From positions 1-51,055 of the forward strand of contig NZ_SPQN01000019.1 of the NCBI RefSeq assembly GCF_004571065.1: 51,055 bases of DNA, in the 5' to 3' direction. Below are positions 42,230-50,320 of this stretch, piece after piece. This DNA is from Geodermatophilus sp. DF01-2. GTDB lineage: Bacteria > Actinomycetota > Actinomycetes > Mycobacteriales > Geodermatophilaceae. How positions within the stretch are numbered: position 1 is the stretch's first letter; each line of letters opens with the position of its first letter. The position numbers and the translations under genes are program-made. The notes below the pieces were generated by a model, which saw only the letters and a list, made by a program, of their open reading frames with translations, did no database searches and had not been told where the DNA came from.

Positions 42230-42760
42230 GCGCTGACGTCCTCGTGGGTGTTGACCCCGGGGATGCGCCGCACCGACCCCCAGCCGAAGCGGACCCACGC
42301 GACCAGCAACGCGGCCCCGGCGAGGGAACCCAGGGTGTCGCGGAGCAGGTCGCCGTTGGTGCCGTCGTTGCCCTCCGAGAGCTGCGTCGCCAGCCATGCA
42401 TCCGACCGCCGTTCGTACAGCTCCCACAGCGTCCCGACGGCGATGCCCAGGGGCGGCGGTGACCGCACCGATGCCCACGTAGTGCTGCAGGTGCGTCTCG
42501 TCGTGGGTTTCCGGGACGACGTCCAGCCGGGGAACGCGATGTGGACGACCGGGGCCGTGAGCATCGGCAGGATGGAGTGCACCACCGCGGCAGGTCCACC
42601 AGCCGTGCGACGAGCGTGACGCTCCCCAGCGCGGCGAGCAGCGCCGCCGCTCCCAACGGCCGTCGGCCGCGAAGACCACGGCCCCGCCCACGATGACCAG
42701 TCGGAGAACGTCGATGCCGTCCCTGACGACCGGCGTCCACGTCGACCGGCAACCCGGTGA
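42230..42760 (-). pseudogene. Membrane protein gene with multiple frameshifts
   Basis: Coding-like pieces in three frames in order: RDGIDVLRLVIVGGAVVFAA, then LGAAALLAALGSVTLVARLV, then AVVHSILPMLTAPVVHIAFP, then RLDVVPETHDETHLQHYVGI, then GIAVGTLWELYERRSDAWLA with SEGNDGTNGDLLRDTLGSLA. Joined, they describe a four- to five-helix membrane protein whose family I cannot name. At least four frame changes are required; one falls in the C/G run near 42455. No single frame gives a usable protein. Confidence 0.6.
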
Positions 42761-42932
42761 CGCGCCGCCGCGACCCGGCCGCCGCCACGCTGCGTCACCA
42801 TGTCCCGCCGTCGCCCACGCTCACGGAGGAAGCCCACGCCCGATCGGACGGTGCCGCGGGTCGAACGCGGTTCCCGGGTGCTTACCTGGACACCCGTGGG
42901 CCCGACCCGCAGGTGAGAGCAAGGAGCGCCCC

Positions 42933-43310
42933 ATGCCCGACCCCGACCTCGGATCCTCCTTCGGGACCGGCCGTCGGGCGTCCGGACAGGCGACCTGCAG
43001 CAGCTACGCCGCCGGCCACGCCGTCCACCCGGTGCGGCTCCAGCTGTCCGACGGCAGCCCGGACGACGCCTGGGCCCCGGCCGTGGTCATGGGTGCCGTC
43101 GGCGACGTGCTCACCGTCGCCTGCGGCACCGAGCTGCGTCGCTACCGCAACCACGACGCCGGCCGGGTGGTCGACCTGGTCGCCGCCGTCGGCCCCGACG
43201 CGATGCTCAATCTGCGGTACGGCCTGCTGTTCCTGCACGCCTGGCCGCGTGAGCCCGGCTCGGTGTTCTGCCTCCAGCCCGCCGACGAGCCGCCGCACCC
43301 CTGTCGTTGA
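42933..43310 (+). CDS. Conserved hypothetical protein
   Basis: 125 residues from ATG 42933 with AAGGAG 8 nt upstream. Soluble, with beta-strand pattern HPVRLQLSDGSPDDAWAPAV, VVDLVAAVGPDAMLNLRYGL and LHAWPREPGSVFCLQPADEP. No signal peptide, membrane segment or known motif. The longer frame upstream lacks a ribosome site. Confidence 0.6.
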   Translation: MPDPDLGSSFGTGRRASGQATCSSYAAGHAVHPVRLQLSDGSPDDAWAPAVVMGAVGDVLTVACGTELRRYRNHDAGRVVDLVAAVGPDAMLNLRYGLLFLHAWPREPGSVFCLQPADEPPHPCR

Positions 43311-43386
43311 CTCCCGGCGGGAGCTCGACCGGGGAGGCGCCCCGAGGTGCCCCGGCCGCCGGGCAGGCGGCCGGGGCGACCGGCGG

Positions 43387-43917
43387 TCAGGCGACCCGGC
43401 GGGCGCTGTTGTAGCCGTACATCGAGTCCAGCGGCACGACCTTGACCGGCTGGCCGTAGGTCGAGGAGTGCACCATCTGGCCGTTGCCGATGTACATGCC
43501 CACGTGCCCGACCGGGTGGTAGAAGAACACCAGGTCACCGGGCTGCAGGTCGGACTTCGCGACCGGGGTGCCGAACCTCGACTGGGCCCGCGAGGTGCGC
43601 GGGATGTCGATGCCGGCCGCGCGGTAGGCGAAGCTGGTCAGCCCTGAGCAGTCGAATGCGTCGGGCCCGTTGCCGCCCCACGCGTACCGGTCACCGACCT
43701 GGGCGAGCGCCGTCTGGACGGCCTTCTCGGCGGCGCCGTTGGGAGCGGGGGCCGGGGCGGCCACGGTGGCGGTGACACCGCCGCCACCACCACCGCCCGC
43801 GCTCCCCGCGTTGGCCGAGGCCGGCAGGGGGGAGAGGGCGATGCCGGCACCGGCGATGGTCGCGACGGCGATGCCGCGGAACGAGCGACGGGCGGTGGAC
43901 GTGCGTGCAGTCGTCAT
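43387..43917 (-). CDS. Secreted NlpC/P60 cell-wall endopeptidase
   Basis: 176 residues. Signal peptide 1-36 (RRSFRGIAVATIAGAGIALS, cut near SANA), a Gly/Pro/Ala linker, then the NlpC/P60 domain: catalytic Cys in FDCSGLTSFAYRAAG (about 90), His in VGHVGMYIGNGQMVH (about 138) and a third polar residue (HSSTYG). It cleaves D-Glu/DAP-type stem-peptide bonds in peptidoglycan outside the cell, for remodelling. Upstream lies a c-di-AMP riboswitch, which ties expression to c-di-AMP as in other actinobacterial wall hydrolases. Confidence 0.92.
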   Translation of the reverse strand: MTTARTSTARRSFRGIAVATIAGAGIALSPLPASANAGSAGGGGGGGVTATVAAPAPAPNGAAEKAVQTALAQVGDRYAWGGNGPDAFDCSGLTSFAYRAAGIDIPRTSRAQSRFGTPVAKSDLQPGDLVFFYHPVGHVGMYIGNGQMVHSSTYGQPVKVVPLDSMYGYNSARRVA

Positions 43918-43936
43918 CGACGACGGTTCTCCTGTT

Positions 43937-44095
43937 CTCCACGACCGCCTACCGGGTTAGCTGACGGGTTCGGACGGAGGAGTCGCCCGGCGCGACGAGT
44001 CGCGCTCCACCCCAGTTGCTGCCTTGGGTCCCCGGTCCGGGCACCGGCACGGTGCCGGCGCCCGGTTCGGCGTCTCCGGAGGTGTCACCACGATT
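43937..44095 (-). promoter_or_regulatory. c-di-AMP riboswitch (ydaO/yuaA class)
   Basis: In the leader of the NlpC/P60 gene the minus strand shows the class hallmarks: GAGACGCCGAACC at the 5' side, GGGGACCCAA, CTGGGGTGGA and the conserved 3' block CCGAACCCGTCAGCTAACC followed by CGGTAGGC. Between them are GC-rich stems (GGCACCGTGCC; GCGACTCGTCGC). It lies about 20 nt before the ATG of the hydrolase, with AGGAG between. In this class ligand binding turns expression down. Boundaries are approximate. Confidence 0.88.
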
Positions 44096-44099
44096 CGGC

Positions 44100-44404
44100 G
44101 ACGAGGGGCCTCCGGACGGCGACCGAGGTTAGGGGGCGGCCGGGGCGGCCCCACGGCGGAGCGGGGGTGCGGGCAGCCCGCCGCCACGGCCCCGACTCGC
44201 CGCGTTGACCTCCGCGAACGGACCCGCCGGGGAGCCGATCTCGTGGAGAAGGCGCAGGTCGGCGGCTCGACGAGAACTTCGTGCGGCCCCGGAGTGGCCG
44301 AACGCACCGTGACCGCACGGCGACGGACGGCCGTGCGAGCCGGGTGGTTGGACCGGGTCCCTGGCGGGCACGACCAGGGCAACCGAACAGAGGAGGAACA
44401 CACC
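44100..44404. other. Divergent intergenic region
   Basis: Upstream of the riboswitch on one side and of the 56-residue gene on the other. Promoters for both should be here, but no convincing -35/-10 pair is visible. The right end has GAGGAGGAA, the ribosome site of the 44405 gene. Confidence 0.4.
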
Positions 44405-44575
44405 ATGGCCGGCATGTTGAGGAAGGTCCTGGCGTCGGGGCTGGCGGCGAAGGTCGTCCAGGAGGCCCGCAAGCCCCAGAACCAGGCCAAGATCAAGGAG
44501 TTCATCGCCAAGATGGGCGAGCAGAACAAGAAGCGGGGCGGCGGCCGCGGCTACGGCCGCGGCCCCGTGCGCTGA
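44405..44575 (+). CDS. Small basic protein, 56 residues
   Basis: ATG 44405 follows GAGGAGGAACACACC, a strong ribosome site. MAGMLRKVLASGLAAKVVQE, ARKPQNQAKIKEFIAKMGEQ and a tail NKKRGGGRGYGRGPVR give a charged helix and an Arg/Gly end; calculated pI would be high. No known domain. The strong initiation site and codon bias support a real gene, perhaps a nucleic-acid-binding or membrane-surface peptide. Confidence 0.7.
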   Translation: MAGMLRKVLASGLAAKVVQEARKPQNQAKIKEFIAKMGEQNKKRGGGRGYGRGPVR

Positions 44576-44600
44576 GCACGCCCCGCTGACGGTACGGCGA

Positions 44601-44623
44601 CCCCCGCTTTCATCGGGCGGGGG
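44601..44623 (+). terminator. GC-rich hairpin after the 56-residue gene
   Basis: CCCCCGC and GCGGGGG form a 7-bp GC stem with a 9-nt loop, 25 bp past the stop and just before the next gene's start. There is no U run, as often in actinobacterial terminators. Confidence 0.4.
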
Positions 44624-44631
44624 CCGCCGGC

Positions 44632-45600
44632 ATGCTCGGGGACGTGCTGCGCATCGCCGTCCTCGACGACTTCCAGGCCGTCGCCGCCGACTTCGCCGAC
44701 TGGTCCCGCCTCCCAGGAGAGGCGGAGGTGGTCGGCTTCGCCGACCACCTCGACGACGAGGACGCCGTCGCCGCGCGGCTGGCCGGGTTCGACGTGGTCG
44801 TCGCGATGCGCGAACGGACGCCGTTCCCGCGCAGCCTGCTCGAGCGGCTCCCGGAGCTGCGGTTGCTCGTGACCACCGGCGCCCGCAACGCCGCCATCGA
44901 CGTGGCCGCGGCCGCCGACTGCGGTGTGACCGTCTGCGGCACCGGCGCGCACCCGACCGGCCCCGTCGAGCTGACCTGGGCGCTGATCCTGGCCGTGGCC
45001 CGGCACGTGCCCACGGAGGATGCCGGGGTGCGCGCCGGCGGCTGGCAGCGCACCGTCGGCACCGACCTCGCCGGCGCCACCCTCGGCGTGGTCGGCCTCG
45101 GCCGCCTCGGCACGCGGGTGGCCCGCATCGGCCAGGCCTTCGGGATGGACGTCGTCGCCTGGAGCCACAACCTCACCGACGAGCGCGCCGCCGAGGCCGG
45201 GGTCCGCCGCGTCGAGCGCGACGAGCTGCTCGCCACCGCGGACGTCGTCACGCTGCACCTGGTGCTCTCGGAGCGCACCCGCGGACTGGTCGGCCGCGAC
45301 GAGCTCGCCCGCATGAAGCCCACCGCGATCCTCGTCAACACCTCGCGCGGGCCGATCGTCGACGAGGCGGCCCTGGTCGAGGCGCTGCACGAGGGGCGCA
45401 TCGGCGGCGCCGGCCTCGACGTCTACGACCGCGAGCCGCTGCCGGTGGACTCACCGCTGCGCAACGCGCAGCGCACCGTCCTCACCCCGCACCTGGGCTA
45501 CGTCACCCGCGACACCTACACGGTCTTCTACCGCGAGGTCGTCGAGGACGTCGCGGCCTTCCTCCGCGGCGAGCCGGTTCGGGTCATCGCGCCCGCGTGA
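44632..45600 (+). CDS. D-2-hydroxyacid dehydrogenase (paralogue)
   Basis: 322 residues. Same fold and length as the product of 11127-12095: LRIAVLDDFQAVAADFADWS, GVVGLGRLGTRVARIGQAFG (NAD loop), NTSRGPIVDEAALVEAL (Arg), YDREPLP (Glu) and TPHLGYVTRDTY (His). Roughly 70% of residues agree by eye, so the two genes are paralogues with perhaps similar substrates. The frame opens a few bases after a hairpin; ATG 44632 or the in-frame GTG 44641 could start it. Confidence 0.9.
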   Translation: MLGDVLRIAVLDDFQAVAADFADWSRLPGEAEVVGFADHLDDEDAVAARLAGFDVVVAMRERTPFPRSLLERLPELRLLVTTGARNAAIDVAAAADCGVTVCGTGAHPTGPVELTWALILAVARHVPTEDAGVRAGGWQRTVGTDLAGATLGVVGLGRLGTRVARIGQAFGMDVVAWSHNLTDERAAEAGVRRVERDELLATADVVTLHLVLSERTRGLVGRDELARMKPTAILVNTSRGPIVDEAALVEALHEGRIGGAGLDVYDREPLPVDSPLRNAQRTVLTPHLGYVTRDTYTVFYREVVEDVAAFLRGEPVRVIAPA

Positions 45601-45650
45601 CCATCCCCGGGGCCGGGTACTGCACAGGACCCGACACGAGGAGGCCCGCG

Positions 45651-45887
45651 ATGACCGAGAGCAACATGACCGGACGCCCGTACGGCGGCACCAACCAGCG
45701 ACCCGACGACGACGTCCTGCCCGGTGAGCGCCCGGAGCCCGGCGAGGTCGACGCCGACCCGGCCGAGGAGCCGCGGGCCGCGCAGGGCGGCACGATGTCC
45801 CAGGAGCAGCGCGACCCCGGCATCCCCGGGAGCGCTACCGGCCCCAGCTCGTCGGGTCCCCCTGACTCCGGACGGCCAGGCGACTGA
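45651..45887 (+). CDS. Small disordered acidic protein
   Basis: 78 residues from ATG 45651 with GAGGAGG 9 nt upstream. The sequence is Pro/Gly/Asp/Glu-rich (GERPEPGEVDADPAEEPRAA) with no hydrophobic core, so intrinsically disordered. No known function. It is 50 bp after the dehydrogenase, possibly co-transcribed. Confidence 0.6.
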   Translation: MTESNMTGRPYGGTNQRPDDDVLPGERPEPGEVDADPAEEPRAAQGGTMSQEQRDPGIPGSATGPSSSGPPDSGRPGD

Positions 45888-46274
45888 CACCGGACCGCGA
45901 AGGTCGGTGGTGGTCGAGCCGCCGGAGGGTCGTCGACGATGCCCACGAGCCGCAGGACCAGGAGGAGGCGACGACCGGTCCTCCGGTCCGTGCCGGCGAC
46001 GTGGCCGCGGCCGCCGGCGCGCTCGGCGAGCCCGATGGCCGGGCCGGCGACCTCCTGCACGGCGTCATCGGCGTCCTCGGCAGGCCGACGACCCTGCGGC
46101 GGCGCGGTCGAGATCCCCGGTCACCGTGATGCGTCCGGCGATCAGGTCGACGGACAGGCCTGGTCGCGACCTCGACACGAATGCCGGGAGCCCGCCGGAG
46201 GGCAATGCGATTGCCGCAACCGGACGCGACGGCACGCGGACGCCTGCGTGCACCACCCAGCCGGCCGGTTCCGG
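45888..46274 (-). pseudogene. Intergenic stretch with STAS-like remnant
   Basis: Minus strand near 46105-46165 reads LSVDLIAGRITVTGDLDRAA, the opening strand pattern of STAS (anti-sigma-factor antagonist-like) domains. After it the frame breaks; DDAVQEVAGPAIGLAERAGG further on may be its shifted continuation. No start or full domain is present. Confidence 0.3.
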
Positions 46275-46784
46275 TCAGGCCCGGACGTCCCGGGTGCGAC
46301 GCCGGGCCCGCAGGCCGCTCGCGAGCAGCCACAGGGTCACCGCCGCACCGCCGACCGCGGCGCCCTGGGCCACGCCACCGAGGAACCCGTCCGCCGGCGC
46401 GGCCCGGACCACACCGACGAGGAACGCGACGAGGAGCACGAGGTAGGGCACGAGCCGGAGCCGGGGCAGGTGCCCGGCGCTGTCCAGGCGGACACCCAAC
46501 CGCTCGGCGTAGAGGACCACCACCCACGAGGTGACCCCGAAGACCAGCCCGAAGACGGCGAAGGCGTACGGCAGGCCGGTGGCCCCGCCCAGCCACACCA
46601 TCGCGGTAGCGAGGGTCAGCCCCGACCACAGCGCCACCTGCACTCCGACCGCGCACGCCTCGTTCCAGACGTCGCGCTGGCGCTCCTCCGCGTAGAAGGG
46701 AGCCCCCAGGTCGCCCACTACGCCGGCCGCACGCATGAACCAGCCGCCCCGGCCTCCGGGCTGCACGTCGTCGTCCGCGCTCAC
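46275..46784 (-). CDS. Membrane protein paired with XRE regulator
   Basis: 169 residues from GTG 46784, overlapping the regulator's stop (GTGA). The N-terminal cytoplasmic part (SADDDVQPGGRGGWFMRAAG) is followed by four membrane segments at about 52-72, 75-95, 110-130 and 138-158, with basic loops and tail (RARRRTRDVRA). Small membrane proteins coupled to an XRE regulator are common in actinobacteria; the role is unknown, maybe stress or membrane sensing through the regulator. Confidence 0.8.
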   Translation of the reverse strand: MSADDDVQPGGRGGWFMRAAGVVGDLGAPFYAEERQRDVWNEACAVGVQVALWSGLTLATAMVWLGGATGLPYAFAVFGLVFGVTSWVVVLYAERLGVRLDSAGHLPRLRLVPYLVLLVAFLVGVVRAAPADGFLGGVAQGAAVGGAAVTLWLLASGLRARRRTRDVRA

Positions 46785-47044
46785 GGTCCCACCTCCACGT
46801 CGGCCCCCTGCCCGGACCGGTCGGCCACGGGTTGCTCGCCGAACAACTGCTCGACGGTGCGGCCGAGGCGGGCAGCGATGGCCAGTGCGAGGTAGACCGA
46901 GGGCGCGTAGTCCCCGGCCTCCACCGCCACCACCGTCTGCCGCGTCACCCCGACGGCACCGGCCAGTTCGGCCTGGGTGAGCCCCGTCGCGGTGCGGGCC
47001 GCGCGCACCGCATTGCGCCGTCCCTTCGCCGAGGTCCGTCCCAT
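46781..47044 (-). CDS. XRE-family transcriptional regulator
   Basis: 87 residues from ATG 47044. RNAVRAARTATGLTQAELAG and AVGVTRQTVVAVEAGDYAPS are the helix-turn-helix of HTH_3/YozG-like regulators, followed by LALAIAARLGRTVEQLFGEQ. It presumably binds the inverted repeat at 47060-47086 right in front of its own start and represses the operon with the membrane protein, to which it is translationally coupled. Confidence 0.9.
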   Translation of the reverse strand: MGRTSAKGRRNAVRAARTATGLTQAELAGAVGVTRQTVVAVEAGDYAPSVYLALAIAARLGRTVEQLFGEQPVADRSGQGADVEVGP

Positions 47045-47059
47045 GCCGGCCAGTGTCGG

Positions 47060-47086
47060 GTCTACTCGACACCGAGTCAAGTAGAC
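47060..47086. promoter_or_regulatory. Operator inverted repeat before XRE regulator
   Basis: GTCTACTCGAC and GTCAAGTAGAC, spaced by ACCGA, are 11-bp arms with one mismatch, 16 bp upstream of the regulator ATG. On the minus strand the repeat contains TTGACT (-35-like) and TAGTCT lies at its edge, so repressor binding would block the promoter. Confidence 0.65.
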
Positions 47087-47149
47087 TAAACACGAGCAGG
47101 TGTGCCCGGCGAGGCAGCGCTGCTGCAGGCGGTCGGTGCCCTGCGACGT

Positions 47150-48322
47150 TCAGTCGCCCTTGACGTTGACCACCTGGCGCAGCGTGTGCCGGACCTCCAC
47201 CAGGTCGGCCGCGTCTGCCATGACGACGTCCACCGGTTTGTACGCGTCGGGGTGCTCGTCGAGGAACGCGTCGGAGCGGCCCCAGGCGATGCCCTCCATC
47301 CGCCGGTCCAGGTCGGCCCGGGTGAACATCCGACGGGCGGCGCCGCGCGAGTGGTTGCGGCCGGCGCCGTGCGGCGCGGAGGTCAGCGACTCGACGTCGC
47401 CCTTGCCGACCACGACGTAGGACGCCGTCCCCATCGAGCCCGGGATCAGCCCCCACTGGCCGGCGCGCGCGGAGATCGCACCCTTGCGGGAGAGCCACAC
47501 CTCGGTGCCGTAGTGGGTCTCCCGCTCGGTGTAGTTGTGGTGGCACTGGACCACCTGCGCCCGGTGCACCTCCTCGGCGAGGCCACGCCCGCTCAGGAAC
47601 TGCGACACCTGTTCGGCGAGGCGGTCCATCATCTCCTCGCGGTTGAGCGCGGCGAAGCGCTGCGCCCAGTGCAGCGCCTCGACGTACGCGTCGAACTCCG
47701 GTTCGCCCTCCTCGAGGTAGGCGAGGTCCCGGTCGGGCAGGTCCATGTCGCGGCAGCGGTCCTGCGCCACCCGGATGTGCTTGGACGCCAGCCGGTTGCC
47801 GACGCCGCGCGAGCCCGAGTGCAGGAACAGCCACACCCGGTCGGCCTCGTCGAGACAGACCTCGATGAAGTGGTTGCCCGAGCCGAGCGAGCCCAGCTGC
47901 AGCGGCCAGTTCGGCGCGATCCCGTCCGCCTGCGCCACCCCGGGCAGGTCGCGCAGCTCGGCGACTCGCGCGACCGCGCTCTCCCGCAGCTTCTTGTTGT
48001 AGCGGCCGGCCGACAGCGGGATCGCCCGCGACACCTGCTCGTGCAGCGGAGCCAGGTTGCGGCCGCGGACGTCGTCGCCGATGAACTGGGTGCGCACGGC
48101 CATCATCCCGCAGCCGATGTCCACGCCGACCGCCGCGGGGACGATCGCGCGGTCGGTGGGGATCACCGAGCCGACGGTCGCCCCGAGCCCCAGGTGCGCG
48201 TCGGGCATCAGCGCGACGTGCGGGTGGATGAACGGCATCGAGGCGGTGCGCTCGGCCTGCAGGCGGGTGGTCGGCTCGAGGATCGACGCCCAGTTGAGCA
48301 GCCGGTCGCTGATCTTCTCCAT
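47150..48322 (-). CDS. rtcB: RtcB RNA-splicing ligase
   Basis: 390 residues from ATG 48322. RtcB motifs: LMPDAHLGLGATVGSVIP, AVGVDIGCGMMAVRTQ (Mn-binding Asp and Cys), LGSGNHFIEVCLDE, LHSGSRGVG, VQCHHNYTERE, IPGSMGTASYVVVG and HGAGRNHSRGAARR, with the guanylylated His in the last block. It joins RNA 3'-phosphate or 2',3'-cyclic phosphate ends to 5'-OH ends with GTP and Mn2+, for RNA repair. The length matches the short bacterial form. No archease gene is nearby. Confidence 0.95.
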   Translation of the reverse strand: MEKISDRLLNWASILEPTTRLQAERTASMPFIHPHVALMPDAHLGLGATVGSVIPTDRAIVPAAVGVDIGCGMMAVRTQFIGDDVRGRNLAPLHEQVSRAIPLSAGRYNKKLRESAVARVAELRDLPGVAQADGIAPNWPLQLGSLGSGNHFIEVCLDEADRVWLFLHSGSRGVGNRLASKHIRVAQDRCRDMDLPDRDLAYLEEGEPEFDAYVEALHWAQRFAALNREEMMDRLAEQVSQFLSGRGLAEEVHRAQVVQCHHNYTERETHYGTEVWLSRKGAISARAGQWGLIPGSMGTASYVVVGKGDVESLTSAPHGAGRNHSRGAARRMFTRADLDRRMEGIAWGRSDAFLDEHPDAYKPVDVVMADAADLVEVRHTLRQVVNVKGD

Positions 48323-48410
48323 GGTCCTCTCGCTTCTCGGGTGCGGTCGCGACAGTGGAACAGGCCGCTCTGCCGTCCGCACGCGCATTACCCGTCGAGC
48401 CGGACCGGGG

Positions 48411-49907
48411 TCAGTCGTCGTCGCGGTCCCGGTCCCGGTCCCGGTCCCGGTCCCGGTCCCGGTCGCGCCCGCGCTCCTCGTCGCCGTCCTCCCCGTCGCC
48501 GGTCGCGGTCTCGGCCGGCGCCTGCGGAGCCGGCACGGGGGCGGGCGGCGGTGGTGGTGGGGGTGGGGGAGGGGCGACGGCGTGGGTGACCGTGACCGTC
48601 GTGCCCACCGGCACCTCGCCGGTCGGATCGAGGGCGATGACCTGGCCGGCGGGGACGTCGGCGGTCTGGATGCCGCGCAGCGAGACGGCGAGGTCCAGGC
48701 CGGTCAGCCAGGCCTGCACCTCGGCGACCGGCCGTCCGACGTGGTCGGCGGCGTCCACCCGGACGAAGGTGACGGTCGGACTCGGTGCCGCGGACGTCGG
48801 TGGCGCGCTCGTCGTGGGCGCGGCCGCCGGCGGCGGCGCGGCGGGGGCCGGGGTGTCTCGCGACCCGAGGACCAGCCCGGTGCCCACGAGGGCCGTCGCC
48901 ACCAGCCCGACGACGACCGGCGCGAGCAGCCGGCGCACGCGGCCGGGATCCTCCTCGTCGACGTCGTCGTCCGCCGGGGCCGCCGCCGCGACCGCCCCGA
49001 GCGACAGCGGCCGGGTGACCGGCTGCTGCGGCAGGACGGCGGGCAGCACGCGGATCGCCGCCGTCCGCGCCGACGTCCGGCCCGTGACGGCGTCGTCCAC
49101 CGCCGCCACGAGCGCGGCGCCGTCGGGGATCCGGTCGGCCGGATCGCGAGCGAGGGTCTCCTCGACCAGCCGGCGCACGGGCTCGGGGACGTCGTCCGGC
49201 AGCGGGTCCGGTGCCGCCGAGAGCCGCCGCATGGCGACCTCGACCGGCTCGGGGCCGTCGAACGCGCGGCGGCCGGCGAGGCACTCGTAGGCCACCATGC
49301 CCCAGGAGTAGACGTCCGCGGCCGGCGTGGTCTTCTGCCCCTGCACCTGCTCCGGCGCGAGGTACTGCGCCGTCCCGACGACGTGGCCGGTGCGGGTGAC
49401 CGTGGCGTTCGACGCCGACCAGGCGATGCCGAAGTCGGTGACCTTGACCGCGCCGTCGGGGCGGACCAGCAGGTTGGCCGGCTTGACGTCGCGGTGCACC
49501 ACCCCGGCCGCGTGCGCCGCGGCCAGCCCGGCGGCGACCTGGCCCAGCAGGCCCAGCGTCCGCTCCGGCGGCAGCCGCCCCTCGCGCGCCAGCACCGCCG
49601 AGAGCGGCTCGCCCTCGACGAGCTCCATCACCAGGTAGACCAGCCGGTCGCCGCCGGCCGCCTCGGCCTCGCCGTAGTCGTGCAGGACGGCGATGTTCGG
49701 GTGGGTGAGCCCCGCCGAGAGCCGCGCCTCGGTCCGGAAGCGGGTGAGGAAGACCGGGTCGGCGGTGTACTCGCTGCGCAGCACCTTGACCGCGACCTGC
49801 CGCTCCAGGACGAGGTCCTGGGCGCGCCAGACCTGCCCCATGCCCCCGGTGGCGAGCAGGGACCGGAGCTCGTAGCGGTCCTGGAGGACGGCGCCTTCCG
49901 ACGGCAT
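48411..49907 (-). CDS. PknB-like Ser/Thr protein kinase with PASTA domain and RD tail
   Basis: 498 residues from ATG 49907. Cytoplasmic kinase domain 1-270: glycine loop LATGGMGQVW, VAVKVL (Lys 41), VVHRDVKPANLL, KVTDFGIAW, GTAQYLAPEQ. Then a basic/acidic linker, one membrane segment (about 345-367, LLAPVVVGLVATALVGTGLV), a Pro-rich stretch and one PASTA domain (RVDAADHVGRPVAEVQAWL ... VPVGTTVTVTH), which in this family senses peptidoglycan fragments. The outside tail is polyproline, then acidic, then RDRDRDRD repeats coded by a GGTCCC hexamer repeat. Confidence 0.93.
   Translation of the reverse strand: MPSEGAVLQDRYELRSLLATGGMGQVWRAQDLVLERQVAVKVLRSEYTADPVFLTRFRTEARLSAGLTHPNIAVLHDYGEAEAAGGDRLVYLVMELVEGEPLSAVLAREGRLPPERTLGLLGQVAAGLAAAHAAGVVHRDVKPANLLVRPDGAVKVTDFGIAWSASNATVTRTGHVVGTAQYLAPEQVQGQKTTPAADVYSWGMVAYECLAGRRAFDGPEPVEVAMRRLSAAPDPLPDDVPEPVRRLVEETLARDPADRIPDGAALVAAVDDAVTGRTSARTAAIRVLPAVLPQQPVTRPLSLGAVAAAAPADDDVDEEDPGRVRRLLAPVVVGLVATALVGTGLVLGSRDTPAPAAPPPAAAPTTSAPPTSAAPSPTVTFVRVDAADHVGRPVAEVQAWLTGLDLAVSLRGIQTADVPAGQVIALDPTGEVPVGTTVTVTHAVAPPPPPPPPPPAPVPAPQAPAETATGDGEDGDEERGRDRDRDRDRDRDRDRDDD
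48425..48466 (-). repeat. Hexanucleotide tandem repeat coding for (Arg-Asp)n
   Basis: Six uninterrupted GGTCCC units on the plus strand followed by a GGTCGC variant code for the RDRDRD tail at the kinase C-terminus. A unit length of 6 bp keeps the frame, so copy-number changes would alter tail length without truncating the protein. Confidence 0.8.
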
Positions 49908-50320
49908 GCTCAGGCCGGGCCGACCGGGCACGGCGATGGGTGCGGGGCCATGTCCACGCCGGGTTCCCCTCCCGCCGAACGGCACGTGCACTGCCTGGAA
50001 CTCCGCGCCCCTGACGGACGGACCGATCCGCGCAGTTCGACGCCGAGCGGGCCACGGTGCTGGGGCGGCCGGCGCCGAGAGTACGCGGAGAGCTCGACAT
50101 GGCGGCCGCCCCGCGCCTGGCCGAGGGCCGCGCAGTCACAGCCGTCCCAGCAGCCGCATTCCCTGGCCCTGATCAGCCTCGGCGGGCCGGACCGACGTCC
50201 TCTCCGGAGCGGCCCCGTCCCCGGCCCCGCCCCGAGCCTGCGAAGGGTGGGGAGGACGGGCGGCCTCCCTGCAGGGTCCCGCCGCGAGCTCGCGAGTGGC
50301 GGGGGCAGGGAGGTCCTTTC
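49908..50320. other. Intergenic stretch with terminator-like hairpin
   Basis: No gene seen between the kinase start and the last gene. The right part holds the hairpin listed at 50262-50315. The left part is the kinase promoter zone. Confidence 0.4.
50262..50315 (-). terminator. Long nested hairpin downstream of the last gene
   Basis: Outer arms GGCCTCCCTGC and GCAGGGAGGTC, inner arms CCGCC and GGCGG, and a central GCGAGCTCGC self-complement form a long stable stem beginning 6 bp after the stop of the gene at 50321. It is probably a transcription terminator. Confidence 0.5.

Noticed and set aside
48425-48466. Hexamer repeat as a CRISPR array or iteron origin
   Set aside because: Units are 6 bp with no spacers and lie in frame inside the kinase gene.
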